Origin: Tricholomella constricta
Lineage: Eukaryota > Basidiomycota > Agaricomycetes > Agaricales > Lyophyllaceae
Assembly (NCBI GenBank): GCA_013368375.1
Contig: JAACJP010000010.1
Span: 124,001-188,000 of the forward strand
Direction of reading: 5' to 3'
DNA length: 64,000 nucleotides
Part shown: one piece after another, positions 1 to 11,130 of the stretch
Layout: each line of letters begins with the position of its first letter
How positions within the stretch are numbered: position 1 is the stretch's first letter
The notes under the pieces: generated by a model
What the model was told of the DNA's origin: nothing
What the model saw: only the letters and a program-made list of their open reading frames with translations
The model's database searches: none
Position numbers and translations under genes: made by a program

Positions 1-1200
1 CTTCGTGCGATCTATGGCTTGAAACAGTCTTCGCATGAATGGTATGCGCTCCTCCGTCGCGTACTCGAGTCCCTTGGTCTTATCCGTTGCGACGTTGACC
101 ATGCCGTCTTCTATGCCCGTTTCTTGACACCCCCCCATCCCTCCATTCCGATGCCCCCTAACAACGAACCTCTCCTGATCATCATCCCCGTCCACGTTGA
201 AGACGGCCTCGTCGCCACCAACTCCGAGCCGCTCTACCAATGGATTTTATCCGAAATGAACAAGTCTTTCAAAGTCGTTGATCTCGGTGCCGCTTCTCTG
301 TACTTGGGGATTCGTATTATTCGCGATCGCTCTCAATGCAAACTCTGGCTTTCCCAGAAATCTTTCGTCATCGATCTCATCACTCAATATAACTTGACTT
401 CTGCACATCCCGTTTCCCTCCCTCTACATAAGAAATTATCGGCACTTCCCACCGCTCCTCCCAATGCGCTACCTGAAGTCCCCGACGACGAAGTTACGGT
501 TCACTATCAGCGACTCGTGGGCTCTATCCTTTACCTCGCCCTGTGTACTCGGCCCGATCTAGCCTATACGGCGATGGCTCTCGGACAGTTCAACTCTTCC
601 CCCACTCGCACCCATCTCCTGGCTGCCAAAGGCGTTCTTCGTTATCTCATCCACACCATTGATTACTCCCTCGAATACAACTTCGCTCAATCTCCTGTCG
701 GACCTCCACTTCGTCTCTTTCTTCCTAGCGATTGCGGCATGATGGACGCTGACTGGGCCTCGGATGAATCTGACCGTCGGAGCGTTTCTGGGTACGCTTT
801 CTTCATGTACTCCAGCTTGGTTTCTTGGAGTGCTGTCCATCAACGTACTGTTGCCTTATCTTCAACTGAAGCCGAGTACATGTCGATCTCCCACGCAATG
901 AAAGAAGCACTTTGGATTCGACAGTTCCTTCGCTCGCTCGATCTCCCCATTCCTAATCCCTTCCCTCTGCTATGCGATAACCAAAGCGCCATTGAGATTG
1001 CGAATTCGGACTCCACATCGTCTCGATCCAAACACATCAACATTCGATACCATTTTATACGCGAACATATTCGATCCGGCTCCTTCGCTACTTCCTGGAT
1101 TGCTACTTCCGAAATGACCGCCGACATTCTTACGAAACTTCTTTCCCTTCCTCTCCATCTTCGTCATTGTCGTTCTCTGGGCTTAGTTTCTCGTTCTTAA
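1..1200 (+). CDS. Ty1/Copia polyprotein, C-terminal part (RT end + RNase H)
   Basis: The reading frame is open from base 1 to the TAA at 1198-1200, so the real start lies outside the window. It begins inside the Copia reverse transcriptase at YGLKQS, continues through the connection segment (CTRPDLAYTAMALGQF) and ends in the Copia-type RNase H, recognisable by DADWASDESDRRSVSGY, SSTEAEYM and DNQSAIEIANS followed by SKHINIRYHFIREHI. This enzyme copies element RNA to DNA and degrades the RNA strand. There is no stop or frameshift in the visible 400 codons, so the copy may be young or intact to the left. An LTR-like TGTTGGGAC start follows at 1247, just after a purine run GATGGGG. Family assignment is certain; activity cannot be judged from a partial copy. 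Confidence 0.95.
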   Translation, partial: LRAIYGLKQSSHEWYALLRRVLESLGLIRCDVDHAVFYARFLTPPHPSIPMPPNNEPLLIIIPVHVEDGLVATNSEPLYQWILSEMNKSFKVVDLGAASLYLGIRIIRDRSQCKLWLSQKSFVIDLITQYNLTSAHPVSLPLHKKLSALPTAPPNALPEVPDDEVTVHYQRLVGSILYLALCTRPDLAYTAMALGQFNSSPTRTHLLAAKGVLRYLIHTIDYSLEYNFAQSPVGPPLRLFLPSDCGMMDADWASDESDRRSVSGYAFFMYSSLVSWSAVHQRTVALSSTEAEYMSISHAMKEALWIRQFLRSLDLPIPNPFPLLCDNQSAIEIANSDSTSSRSKHINIRYHFIREHIRSGSFATSWIATSEMTADILTKLLSLPLHLRHCRSLGLVSRS

Positions 1201-1450
1201 AATCTTTCTCTACGTTTCTCATTTCTACGACGCTCTGATGGGGTTGTGTTGGGACTTGTCCCTGTTCTATTCTCATCGCTTACGTATACACATCACATGA
1301 CTCACGCATATACCTCCGCTCGAGCGCGTCGCCGTCCCCAGTTGTTCTTACTTCTACTATAACACTGAGGACGTACGTATATCCATCTTATCGTCTTTCC
1401 CATACTTATCCAGTCTACCTAGTCCTTATTCTAGGTATACTGAATATACA
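1..1450 (+). mobile_element. 3' end of a Ty1/Copia LTR retrotransposon, cut by window edge
   Basis: The Pol frame is followed by a purine tract (1238-1243) and a possible 3' LTR starting TGTTGGGAC at 1247 and perhaps ending ...TATACA near 1450. The left LTR is outside the window, so LTR identity cannot be tested. The right boundary is uncertain because the 3' end of a non-LTR element on the opposite strand abuts here and a 34 bp repeat spans the junction. Confidence 0.6.
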
Positions 1451-1482
1451 GTTGTTCTTACTTCTACTATAACACTGAGGAC
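1339..1482. repeat. 34 bp perfect direct repeat at the Copia/LINE junction
   Basis: The same 34 bp word (starting CAGTTGTTCTTAC and ending AACACTGAGGAC) occurs at 1339-1372 and 1449-1482, 110 bp apart. A shorter word TCCTTATTCTAG also occurs twice, at 1423-1434 and 1483-1494; the second copy overlaps the last codons of the LINE frame. This may be a repeated 3' untranslated tail of the LINE or a rearranged Copia LTR end; the sequence alone does not decide. Confidence 0.8.
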
Positions 1483-1485
1483 TCC

Positions 1486-4400
1486 TTATTCTAGATCGGA
1501 CCAGGTCATCAGGGGTCTTCCTCTCGGATACTCTGCCCCCCTAGCCACTAAAACCCCGGTTTTAGTATACCAGTTATCTGGTAAGTTATCTTCGTCTTGA
1601 AGGGTTCCTTCCCAGGTCTGTTTGACTAGGGAGGACCGTATGGCCTTCCGTCCATACCTCACGTTATCCGTCATTAGGCAATCGAATTTCAGGCGCCGGT
1701 TTATTGCTTCATACCAACGGTTCTCTGCCTCCGCTACTGTATGCTTTCTCTCAGGGTCGGCTTCCCGTCCTATACGCCATTCGCATCGTAGCTTCCAGAT
1801 GAGGTGTGATGACTCGGTCATAAGGATCTTATAGAGTCGATTTGCCCCCATTCTAGGTTTCCCTTCATCGGTTGTGAATTTCGCTAGCGCGCATCCAAGT
1901 TGCATGCCTATCGTTGGCTCAAACCATTGGAGTCCCTTTCGGGACCAAAGTTCCTCGGCGAGGTACCAGATTACCGCTTGGCAGGAGTCTGGGCATTGAG
2001 TGAGTATGTGTTCCATGGATTCTTCAGCATCGCATGTCTGGCATCTTGACCGTTGTTCTAGGTTCGTGATGCGAGACCAGAAATCTCCGACTGGGTATGA
2101 ATTATGCATCGTTCGCCATAGGAAAGTGCTTATGTTCTTGGATATGTTTTTATCGCTTATGGACTTCCAGATGCGACTGTCCGAGGGTAGGTTCCCTATG
2201 TTATCCTGTATGGTGTGTCTGACCATGTCCAGATGGATCAGAGTGTTCCTCCTTATAGCGACCTCTGTTTGTTCCATTATTCCTTCGTATAGGAGGGCCT
2301 GGGTCATTGTGGCCAGTTTCGCTCCGGACACATTGAAATTTTCGGGGGGTTGTAGGTCTATTACATTTTTTGTCGGCGGCATCTTTCAGTGCTCCCATAT
2401 TGGCGAGAGCGTCGGCCCCGTCGTTCCCCTCATCTCCGCTATGCCCTTTGACCTTTGTGAGTAGGGTTTTCCCTTTCCTCTTTCGCAGTCGTGCTACTAT
2501 TGCTTTTAGAATTTTTGCGTTTGAGACGCCTATCCATCCTCTATCTTCCCAGGATGTGAGGTTTTTTGTGAGTCCGTCGATGACGAACTTAGAGTCACTG
2601 AAGATATGGAGTGTAGCACTTAGGGGGGCGTTCTGAGCTGCGACTAGGATTGCCGCTGCTTCGCCGGAGTTGTTTGATTGTTCTATGTCTGGCGGGAGCT
2701 TGATGGCTTGGTTTCGGTCGTCGTCTGCACCATACCACAGGCCACATCCTGCTTTGGCGTTACTGTCACCATTTGCGATGCAGGATCCATCTGTCCATAC
2801 GCGTATTTCCTGGTTGTCTGTATCATCACCATTTTGGGTTGCGGGCTCGTTTGTTTGGGTATCTTTTCTTACGAAAACTCGTATGCCTTCGGCAAAACTC
2901 ATGTCTGTGATGTAGTTCTGGTCGAATGTTTTTGGGACGGCGGTGTCGTCGTCTCTGGGTCTCTCAGCTTCCGGTTCTCCGACCAGCATATTGTGGGGGG
3001 TGTGGTCGATTCTGGGGTTCCACTTCTCGCTGAGTGTGTCCAAGGCTTTTCTTCCTCTCTTCCGACATTTGTCAGGATTTTGGCAGCCAAGGGAGCGTGA
3101 TCTTCAGCAGCAAGAGCATGCACAGTTTATCCGTTCCTTGTGTGTTCGCTCACCATGGGCTGGTTTTTCGTCGACGTATCTGATCATTTCTCCGACTGTT
3201 GTGATGTGGTGGGTGTGGCGTTGGCAGCGGGCCCACTCGTCATTGTTGATTAGGGATTTGCCATTGCTAACGCCTATATGATACCACATGGGCATATTCT
3301 CCTTCAAGTTCGTGCTCAGTGCTATCGGTGCGAAGGTTACGTTGTATTTATCCGCGGTACGTTGCATCCGTCTTAGGGATTCCGGTAGTGTTGTATTTGA
3401 CGCTCTGGTTTTTATGGTGTAGTCCTGGAGGTAATGGTTCACTATCGAGGTCTCATCTCGTACACAGCGGCGTGTTGATATGTTGCGACCCATGAGTTCG
3501 TCTGCCACCTTGGCCCATCGTGGTCGTTCGCCGTCAAGTTTTAGGTATGATTTTAGCTTTGTTAACTCTATGGCTTCGTTTCGAGCTATGATATTCATGT
3601 ATTTCCGTCCCCCTTTGGCCAGCGCCTGGTTGAGCGTTGTTTGTTTAACAGGTGGGATTTTTGCGCCGTTCCACATAAAATCGCGGCTCATTTTGTCGAG
3701 TCGGTGTTCTATTTCCTTGGGCATACCCTGCACCCTGGCTAGGTATTGTGTGTATCCCCCGATGACGACTTTACTAATGAGAGATCTACCTTTCAGCGTG
3801 GGGTGGCCTTTGTTCCACATCCCGAGGTCTATGGTGATTTTTTCCATTGTAGGTGTCCAGACGTCGAGTTGGTCGACTTTGTTGCCCACGAAGGCTCCCA
3901 GTACTTTCGTTGGTTCACCGTCGCTGGCAATATGGATTCCTTGTGGGATTTCGACTGCCGTTGGTTTAAGTTTCCTGTTATCATGGACACTTTTTCTATA
4001 TTCTTCTTTCCCGACGGGAATAATTGTAGTCTTTGGTACGTTAAATTTTGCTCCCGATACGTAGCACCACTTATTCAGGATTGTCTGGAGGCTACAGAAA
4101 TTGTTGTTTTGGGACAGGAAGACAGTGGTGTCGTCGGCGAACAGGGTGGCTATTAGCCTTTCGCGTTTGTCTTTGATTTGGAAGCCCTCGAGATTGGAGT
4201 TTCGTAACATCTGTGCCAGGGACTCAATGGCGAGGTTGAAGAGGAGGCACGAGAGTGGGTCCCCTTGGCGTACTCCTCGCATGACTTTATAGGGGTTGCT
4301 AATTTCTCCATTTAAGATTACGACTGTTTCGGCATTGTGGTACAGGTGTTTTACAGTTGACACAAACTCGTCGGGAAGGTTGAACTTTTCCATGCTTCGC

Positions 4401-6712
4401 CATAGGAAGGCATGGTTTATCTTATCGTATGCTTTTTCTTGGTCAAGGCAAACGATGGCTCCGTTTTCTTCTTGTGCTTCGCAACGGCTGATGATCATCC
4501 GTATTAGTTCAGTTTGGTCTTCGATTCTTCGCCCTTTCATGAAGCTGGCTTGGTCACGATGGATCAGCTCGGGTACAGCTTTCGAGAGCTTCGAGGTAAG
4601 GGCTCTTGTGAAGACCTTGTAATCGGAGTTTAGGATCGTAATTGGTCGGTAGTTACTGATGTCAGTTCTGTCATTTTTCTTATATAGAGGGCACATCCAT
4701 CCTTTGGTGCCGTCCTCGACTCCGAATTCTTCGATGTCGTTGAAAACTTTTGTGAGTGCGGCAACCACGTCTAGGGCATCTTCGTCATCGTCTGCATTTT
4801 GCTGATCGGACTTTCCCAGTAGCATGAGCCATAGTTCGTGTGTAAGGCCATCTATGCCAGGAGACTTCCCTTTGGGTAGGTCCCGTAGTGCTTGCCGCAC
4901 TTCTTGCTGGCTTACATGTTGCGCTAGTTCGATCTTCTCATGGTCCCCCATTTTCTTGTCGAGATGACTGAGTACGTGTTCCGTTTCTTCGTCTCTGTCT
5001 AATCCTTGGGGGGGTCCTTCGTTTTGCAGGTCCTCATGGTAACATTTGGTGATTTGTGCCATCTCGGAGGATTTGCGTACAAGTACGGGTGGGTTTACAT
5101 TTGGTCTCTTAAGAGCCGTTATCGTGTCTCGCGGTGTTTTCTTTTTATTTAGCTGATACCAGAATTTAGAGTTTGTCTCTGTCTCGAGGCGGCACTTCGT
5201 GGCGAGGTTGTCTCTTGCCCTGTTGTGGCGGATTTTCTCGAGTTGAGTAATCTTTTCGTCTATGAGTGCAGCGGTTATACTTTTCTCCCCGTCACTCTCA
5301 GTTGCGTCGTTGATTAGTTCATCTCTATCATTTTCCAGGTTATTAATGGTTTTCTGGATTTTTGGCATAACCGTTTTTGCGTATTTACGGACTGCGGTGA
5401 CTATTTTATCTTTGAAATCTTTATGTTCACGTTGCGGATTGTTCTCCTTGTCGCGGGGCTTGTTCTCCAGGTTCGCAAGGTTTGTTTGGTATTGCCTTCC
5501 CAGTATCTGGATTTGGCTTACGAGTTCCTTGTGTTTCAGCAAGGTGTTAGGGATCGCATATCTGCCTTTGCCAAGATGTGGGGCGGCTGGGTTGAGGATG
5601 CGCACAGAGACAAGCTTATGGTCTGTGCTTAGTCCTGTGTTGGAGATCTCCCATTGGTGACTGAAACGGAGTAGGGTTTCAGAGATATAGATTCTGTCCA
5701 AGCGGGACTGTGAGTCTCCTCTCTCCGTGCAGAAAGTAAATTTGCGCATTGAGGGGTATGTCTGCCTCCATCCGTCCACTATACTGAAGTGTCTCTTTAG
5801 GCTCTCCAGTGCTACGACAGGAGCTTGGGGGGGGACCTTCGCCGGCATTCTATCTATCGAGTCTTCTACAAAGTTGGTATCTCCCAGGAGGAAGTCTGGT
5901 GTTGTGTACTCGTTGTTTTTCCATTTGGTTTCTAAGTCTTCCCAGAATTCAGCGTTCTCGGTGGGGTTATTAGGTGCGTAGATCCCTAGGATTTTCGTTT
6001 CGTTGTTTTCATGCCACGGGATGTGTAGGAGTGCCGCCCTGCTAGGGATGAGTTCAGTAATTCTAGCCTCTCTCCATCTTGTGGTCCGTTTATTCAAAAT
6101 GAAGGCTATCCCTTTTGCATTTGGGTTTGTCTGATCCCAACTATGCAGGATGTGGATTTGCTCTTCGAAGATCTGTTGTATCTCGTTTCTGCGCCGGTCA
6201 TCTAAGTGTGATTCTTGGATAGCGAGGACATCGATACTCTGTTCTCTCATAATCTGCCATAAGTGTGGCCATTTTCCTCTGGTTGTTTGTGACCCTCCTC
6301 CCTTGATGTTCAGGGTAGCAATTCCTAGGCTGCCGCGTTTGGATTTTTTTCCACATCGGTTTGTTTGGACTTCAGGCCTTTGGGGCTCGGTGTTGTGTAT
6401 TGGGCTTGGGGGGGCCTCGTCTTGGTTTACAGCACCGGGGCGTGCAGCATGATGCTGAGAACGCCTCTCCGGGGGGGGCGTGAGCTCCTCCTCCGGGTCC
6501 AGTTCTCCCCTTGGGGTGGGACTGGGCCCTGCTGACTGCGGGGTACCTGCTGACTGCGAGGTGTACGCTGACTGCGTGGGGGGGCTCGCGCCCTCTCTCG
6601 TTTGTGTCCTTCTGGGTGGTGGGCACATGGGTGCTCCGTGACTGGCCCTGGGGCCAGGGTGCTCGTGGACGGTGACTCCGTCGAGCGCAGCGGACCTTCG
6701 TTCATCGTCCAA
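1486..6712 (-). pseudogene. LINE ORF2: endonuclease-RT-RNase H, one stop and one frameshift
   Basis: The main open part (6712-3104, 1,202 codons) holds an APE-like endonuclease (IATLNIKGGG, AIQESHLDD, LLGDTNFVED, STDHKLVSVRI) and a reverse transcriptase (GKSPGIDGLTHELW, LDQEKAYDKINHAFLW, RGVRQGDPLSCLLFN, FADDTTVFL). It stops at a TGA at 3104-3106 inside a Cys-rich linker (INCACSCC, stop, then GCQNPDKC), and the same frame resumes directly into RNase H (WTDGSCIANG, FSDSKFVIDG, KVKGHSG, NDGADALANMGA) to 2201. A frame change at an A6 tract (2366-2371) leads into a last segment (2382-1486) with a CQTCDA...HILTQC zinc-binding motif. There is no ATG start at 6712 (the codon is TTG), and the frame is open upstream to about 6,900. 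All catalytic motifs are intact, so decay is recent. Confidence 0.92.
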
Positions 6713-7348
6713 GGTTCCAGTAGACGTCCGGTAGTGCCTAGACTCCGGTTGGCCTCGCGCTGCTTGTCCGCCTCCTTGCCTCGAACCTCCTTCATTGGGG
6801 AGGTCGTCGACGGATAGACTGCCCTCCCCTCTGGAGGCATCAAGTTCGGTGCCGTTCGTTGTTGTGCTGCAGGTTAGGGTTGGGTGTTGTTCTATGTGTC
6901 TGTTAGTAGCGAATGGTATACCTTCCTATACTCCGGAGCCGGCTTGCAGGGCCATACTCGTCGGGGGTGGATCCCTCTCTCGGCCATAATCCAGCAGGGG
7001 GAGCTACAACTTTGAGAGGGTGGTCGAAAGACTCGGCGTGGCCCCACCCTATCGGCCATCAGTACTTGGTTACTTACGTTGTCAGATTACCTGCGCTTTG
7101 CGATAAAGAGTCAGTAAATTCATCGTTCAATGTTGCGGAAAGCGTGCTATTTTGTTTTCTGCATGGTCACAGTCCGACTTTAGTGGCTCCTGAAGCCACG
7201 CCCCGACGAGGGAATTCGATTCGTGATGGAAGGGAAAAAAGTTATAGATTGGGGGGAGGACGCCATACTGGCAGTCCCCTTAATGCATAATCTAGGTACT
7301 TTGACGCTAGGGTGGATAGTGGTGATGAGTTTGTGGCGAGGGTATAGT

Positions 7349-8860
7349 CTACGCAACGTAGGTCCAACCTTCGTTTGCGTTATGAGAACCTCTTCCTTGA
7401 CCTCGTCCCCGACCTCGGCCGCAGCCGCGGCCACGTTGGTCTGAGCCTTCTCCTTCTTGTCCCGCCATCGCTTCCAGACGTTTCTTGTGACGTTCGTTGT
7501 TGTCTGGTAGAGGACCAAGCCATTCAGGGACTTTGGGGAAGGGGCAGGCGTGCGCAGGGTGTGTATTTGATTTACACCAGGAGCATTCGACCGTTCGCTT
7601 CTCGGTGAGGAGTTGGTGGAAGCCTAGCCAGTAGGGGATGTTGCGGACAATGTTAAGGTAGTCGGCGTGGAGTTTATGGTCGTCTGTGAGTGGTTTGCCG
7701 TAAGTTGCCAGATAGGGGCTTTGCGGCCGTTGATATCGTTGGTGTCGATATATCGGAGGTCAAAGGAGTTTGTCGCTGATACGACTCGTTCGTTGACTGA
7801 GCCAGTGCCCTAGAGGCTACTGGCAGAGGTTAGTCGGATAACGATGGTGCGGAAACGGGGGTTGTGCCAGAGTGTGGACTTAATACGGCCCAGGGCTTGG
7901 ATCCTCGCTTCGTCCCCTTCCTCGACAGCGTCCCCTGAGATGTTCATGATGACCCAGGAGTGGGCATTCTTATCGAAGGGGAGTGCGTGGAAGGCAAGTT
8001 CCCGGGAGATGGCAAAGGTCTGTAGCCAGAGAAGGAATTCCCTAAGTTCAGAGGAGGCTCCGACGAGGACCATGGTCCACGGTTTCTCGAAATCGCGCCT
8101 TTGGTTTGGGCGGCTTCTGGCTACGGGCCATGAGATGGAGAGTTTCTGTTGCTCGTCGCCTATTCCTAGGGTGCGGAGGAAGGTTACGATATCGGTGTTT
8201 ACGTAGGGGTGGTCCCGGAAAAAGCGGTTGCCCGCACCGAAGGGGACAATGGCAATGTAGCTGTCGGGGTTCTTCTCGACCTCCTCAGAGATGGTGAGAT
8301 GGAGGTTGGTTAAGAGTGTGGTCATGGGGATGACGCTACGAGGGAGCGCAGCCCGGGTGAAGGCTTTGGCTGCAGGGGAGGGGGTGTGGGGCAGAGTACC
8401 CTGGCACGATTGTTGGATGGCGGGGTTTTCCTCACTGAGTGTGGGTAGATCCGTCATATCGAAGGGGTTGGGGAAGATGAAGGTGTCTGCCATCTTACGG
8501 CGTGGTTCCGGTCGTTTCGGGCGGGAGTCGAGATCGTCGATTGTCTCTTCTTCCTGTTCCTGTAGCTCTCCTTCCTCGGCTCTCGAGGCCTTTGTTCGGA
8601 AAGTAATTAGCTATGGTCGTGGTGGGGTGTGGGTGGGACTTGCCTCGTGGTCTGTCCTGGTTACTTGGGGTGCTCCGTCCTCCTTTCGTGAGCGCTTCGC
8701 GGGTCGAAGTGAGTTGATGTTCCCGTTATCTATGGGGGGACCAGGGGGGACAGCTGGGTTTGGAGTGATGCTTGTGTGGGGCATACTGACGCGATGTAGC
8801 GGTACTTTAAGTAGGCTGGTCTTTATCTGGTATTTGAACAAAGGGAGGTGGTTGCCTCGA
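7349..8860 (-). pseudogene. LINE ORF1: gag-like protein with CCHC knuckle, broken
   Basis: The frame can start at ATG near 8,872 and runs through a Pro-rich N-terminus (SRQPPPLFKYQ, then NSLRPAKRSRKEDGAPQ) to a TAG at 8611-8613, continues in the same frame through an acidic stretch and MADTFIFPNPF (8493) to the conserved core (IVPFGAGNRFFRDHPYVNTD, LVGASSELREFLLW, HSWVIMNISGDA), and meets a second TAG at 7810-7812. The same frame continues with NSFDLRYIDTNDINGRKAP, then shifts frame before a zinc knuckle CSWCKSNTHPAHACPFP (bases 7544-7585) and a Gly/Arg-rich tail ending near 7349. ORF1 proteins of this kind bind element RNA. The order core-then-CCHC is what this class shows. Confidence 0.8.
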
Positions 8861-9318
8861 GGCTGGTGGCATAGCCCTTTGTCTTTGTCTGGGGTGTGGG
8901 AGTCAAGTGGCTCATGGTGGCTGCGGGGCAGGTGTTTGGGCTGAGTGGGTAGGCCGCGGAGGTGGCAAGGTGTATGCGGGCGAGGTCTCTCGGGAGGGCG
9001 ATGTGCTGGTCATTGCCATTGAGAGTTTACTCTACTGTTTGTCTGAGGCACGTGGAATTTCGGCCTGGTTTTCTGTGTAACCGGTTTTACTTCTGGGAGG
9101 ACTCGTATTCATCGTTGGTTGGGCTACGGGTGTTCTTCGTAGCTATGGGATGAGGAATACTAGTCTCGTATTTGTCTCGTATTTTTATATGTGCCTACTC
9201 GCTGTTTAGGAGTGGTCGAGTCCGCCCCATAGTCATTACGACTGATGGGGCGTCGATGAGCCACCTGGGTGGTTCTGCATCGAGCTCACGGAATGCGAGC
9301 TGGTTTTCCCCCCCATCG

Positions 9319-11080
9319 AAGTGAGGGAACGTCTTTTGGCTTTGTCAGAAATTCCTGCAAGCCCCGATCAGGCCTGTTCAGGCAGTTCCAGCATTACATA
9401 AGCCTGATCAGTGGCAATCATGTAAATAATCACTTTACAGCTGCTTTACAGGACACCTGTAAATCTTTGGAAATGACTTACTTATATACAGATGACCTAA
9501 ACACCTTATGTACATGGTAAGAGAATTAGTGTAGGGGTAAGTGTGCGTCGCTTTCAGAACCTGTACCCTCAAATGATCTTTGAACACTAATCTGATCAGG
9601 CCTGATGAACCAGCCGTGCCGAACAGGCCTGATCAGGCTTGATCAGGCCTGATTTCCCTTTTTAGAAATTTCCGACATTCCCCCGGAGGGTCATCAGTAA
9701 ATTGGCAAAGTTTCGACAACGGGTTACAAGGGGAATATAAGTGGTATAATTTGATAGAAGTCCCTCAATTTACGAGAATCTTTTACCACTTCTTGTAAGG
9801 CCCAGTATTCGATAAACAGCTAGGGTCTTTTTTCACAATTGGAGGCTGTTTGTGCATAATCTTGTACCACCTCCGTAATTGTTGCAATTATGACCTGCAT
9901 TGTACCAATTGTATGCTGTTGCTCATGGAAACAAATAGTCATGCATCCTCGAAAGCTTGCAATAATTCTCAGAAATGAAACAAATAACCGAAAATCATAT
10001 ATTGATTGTATATAGTTCTACATGGCATGGATGGACAACAGGGCCGGGAGATTCTGATGTGTTGGAGGATGATGTTGCGAGTTTTGTCAGAAGAGATAAA
10101 AAATAGGTGTTTGCGGAAAGGCGTACCTCGACAAATCAAAGATATAGCAGTTGTACCACCGAGTGATGATGGCCCCCAGGGACAGCGAGCCTGGAGTTGC
10201 ACCTCGGCAGCACGCCGGTGGGTCGCGCAGATCCTGTGTGAGAAAAACAGACAAAAAAACAACAAATGCTCGAAAACACGAGTGCCCAAATACAGGAGGT
10301 TCTTCGTGCCAATAAGCTTGGTGCCCACATTTGGGACAATCACAGTTACAAGTGTGATCACGAAGAAGCCATACTGCGACAGTAAGCAGGAGCGATTAGA
10401 AAGACATGACGAAGACGCCAGTGAACGAAAAGATGGGGGGAGACTTCAGCGTTCAACATTCGGTTGTCAAGGCGGGTTATTTCCGCAGCTGAGCTTCAAC
10501 TGAGTTTCAACGACTTATACAATTTCACGCACGCACGGACATTAAATTAACAGTGTGCGGTGTGCTCAATTGCGCTGATGAGAATTTTGCGCGGGTAAGG
10601 GACGGATGCCTTTTTTGTGCTCTAGTTCATCTTTGAAAGAAACCAAGTTCGATGAAACACCAAATGTAGCGGGGGACCACGGCGGGAATTTTTGGACAAG
10701 CCAAAATTATTACACAAAAGGCAAATCTGTTAACAGTGTTCTGCCAAAGTGTAACCTCTTGTAACCTTCAATAATGATGACCCCGTTTTTCAAGTACTTA
10801 CCATTTTTCACAATCATTCCGAGTTCCTGATAACACATTTACGTTGCTCAATAACCTGACCAAATAATTGTAATTGCAACAACCATTTATCCAACTTCTC
10901 CCGATTTACTGATGGTACTGGTCCCTTGAGCCACGACCTGTTTCATGTCTTTTTCAACTGACCCGTTGAGCAATGTTAATGAACAACAAGCGCGCAAAGT
11001 CTTCCGGAAAGTCGACATCCGTGACCGGTACGGCTGACAAGGACTCGGTCCTTTGTGGGGATACTGTAAAGGTTTAAACG
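9319..11080. other. Geneless stretch between LINE and PLC-like gene
   Basis: I see no convincing coding region here. The first 330 bases contain the palindromic word cluster listed separately. The rest is moderately AT-rich with short unrelated open frames (for instance 10006-10503) that show no domain or splice logic. It may be old transposon debris. Confidence 0.6.
9364..9652. repeat. Cluster of palindromic GATCAGGCCTGATC-type words
   Basis: Two groups (about 9364-9415 and 9592-9652) contain repeated and overlapping copies of GATCAGGCC, its mirror GGCCTGATC and variants such as GGCTTGATC and CGATCAGGCC. The longest stretch, 9627-9652, reads as alternating AGGCCTGATC and AGGCTTGATC units. 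About 180 bp of ordinary sequence separates the groups. Such iterated palindromes resemble transposase or repressor binding arrays at transposon ends, but no open frame for a transposase is nearby. Confidence 0.65.
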
Positions 11081-11130
11081 TTTACGCCTAGTTCCCATCA
11101 ACATTCTCAAGTTCGATTCGGGGCGATAGC

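Larger units (their letters stand above)
1373..9318 (-). mobile_element. Non-LTR retrotransposon (LINE), two ORFs, decayed
   Basis: Reading on the minus strand, the element has a 5' leader (roughly 8,860-9,318, possibly starting at the G-run near 9,311-9,317), a gag-like ORF1 (about 8,860-7,349), a spacer, and ORF2 (about 6,900-1,486) with APE-type endonuclease, reverse transcriptase, a Cys-rich linker, RNase H and a C-terminal zinc-binding region. This order matches LINEs that are common in Agaricomycetes and related to the Tad/I group. Full-length architecture is kept but both ORFs carry stops and frameshifts. The outer limits are estimates; no target duplication was identified with confidence. 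Confidence 0.85.

Noticed and set aside
3480..4156. Long plus-strand open frames inside the LINE
   Set aside because: They are antisense shadows of the reverse transcriptase with no independent features.
9520..9590. tRNA-like stretch (TAGTGTAGGGGTAAG resembling an A box)
   Set aside because: No B box (GGTTCGA), no matching acceptor stem and no anticodon arm; at most a degraded SINE-like fragment.
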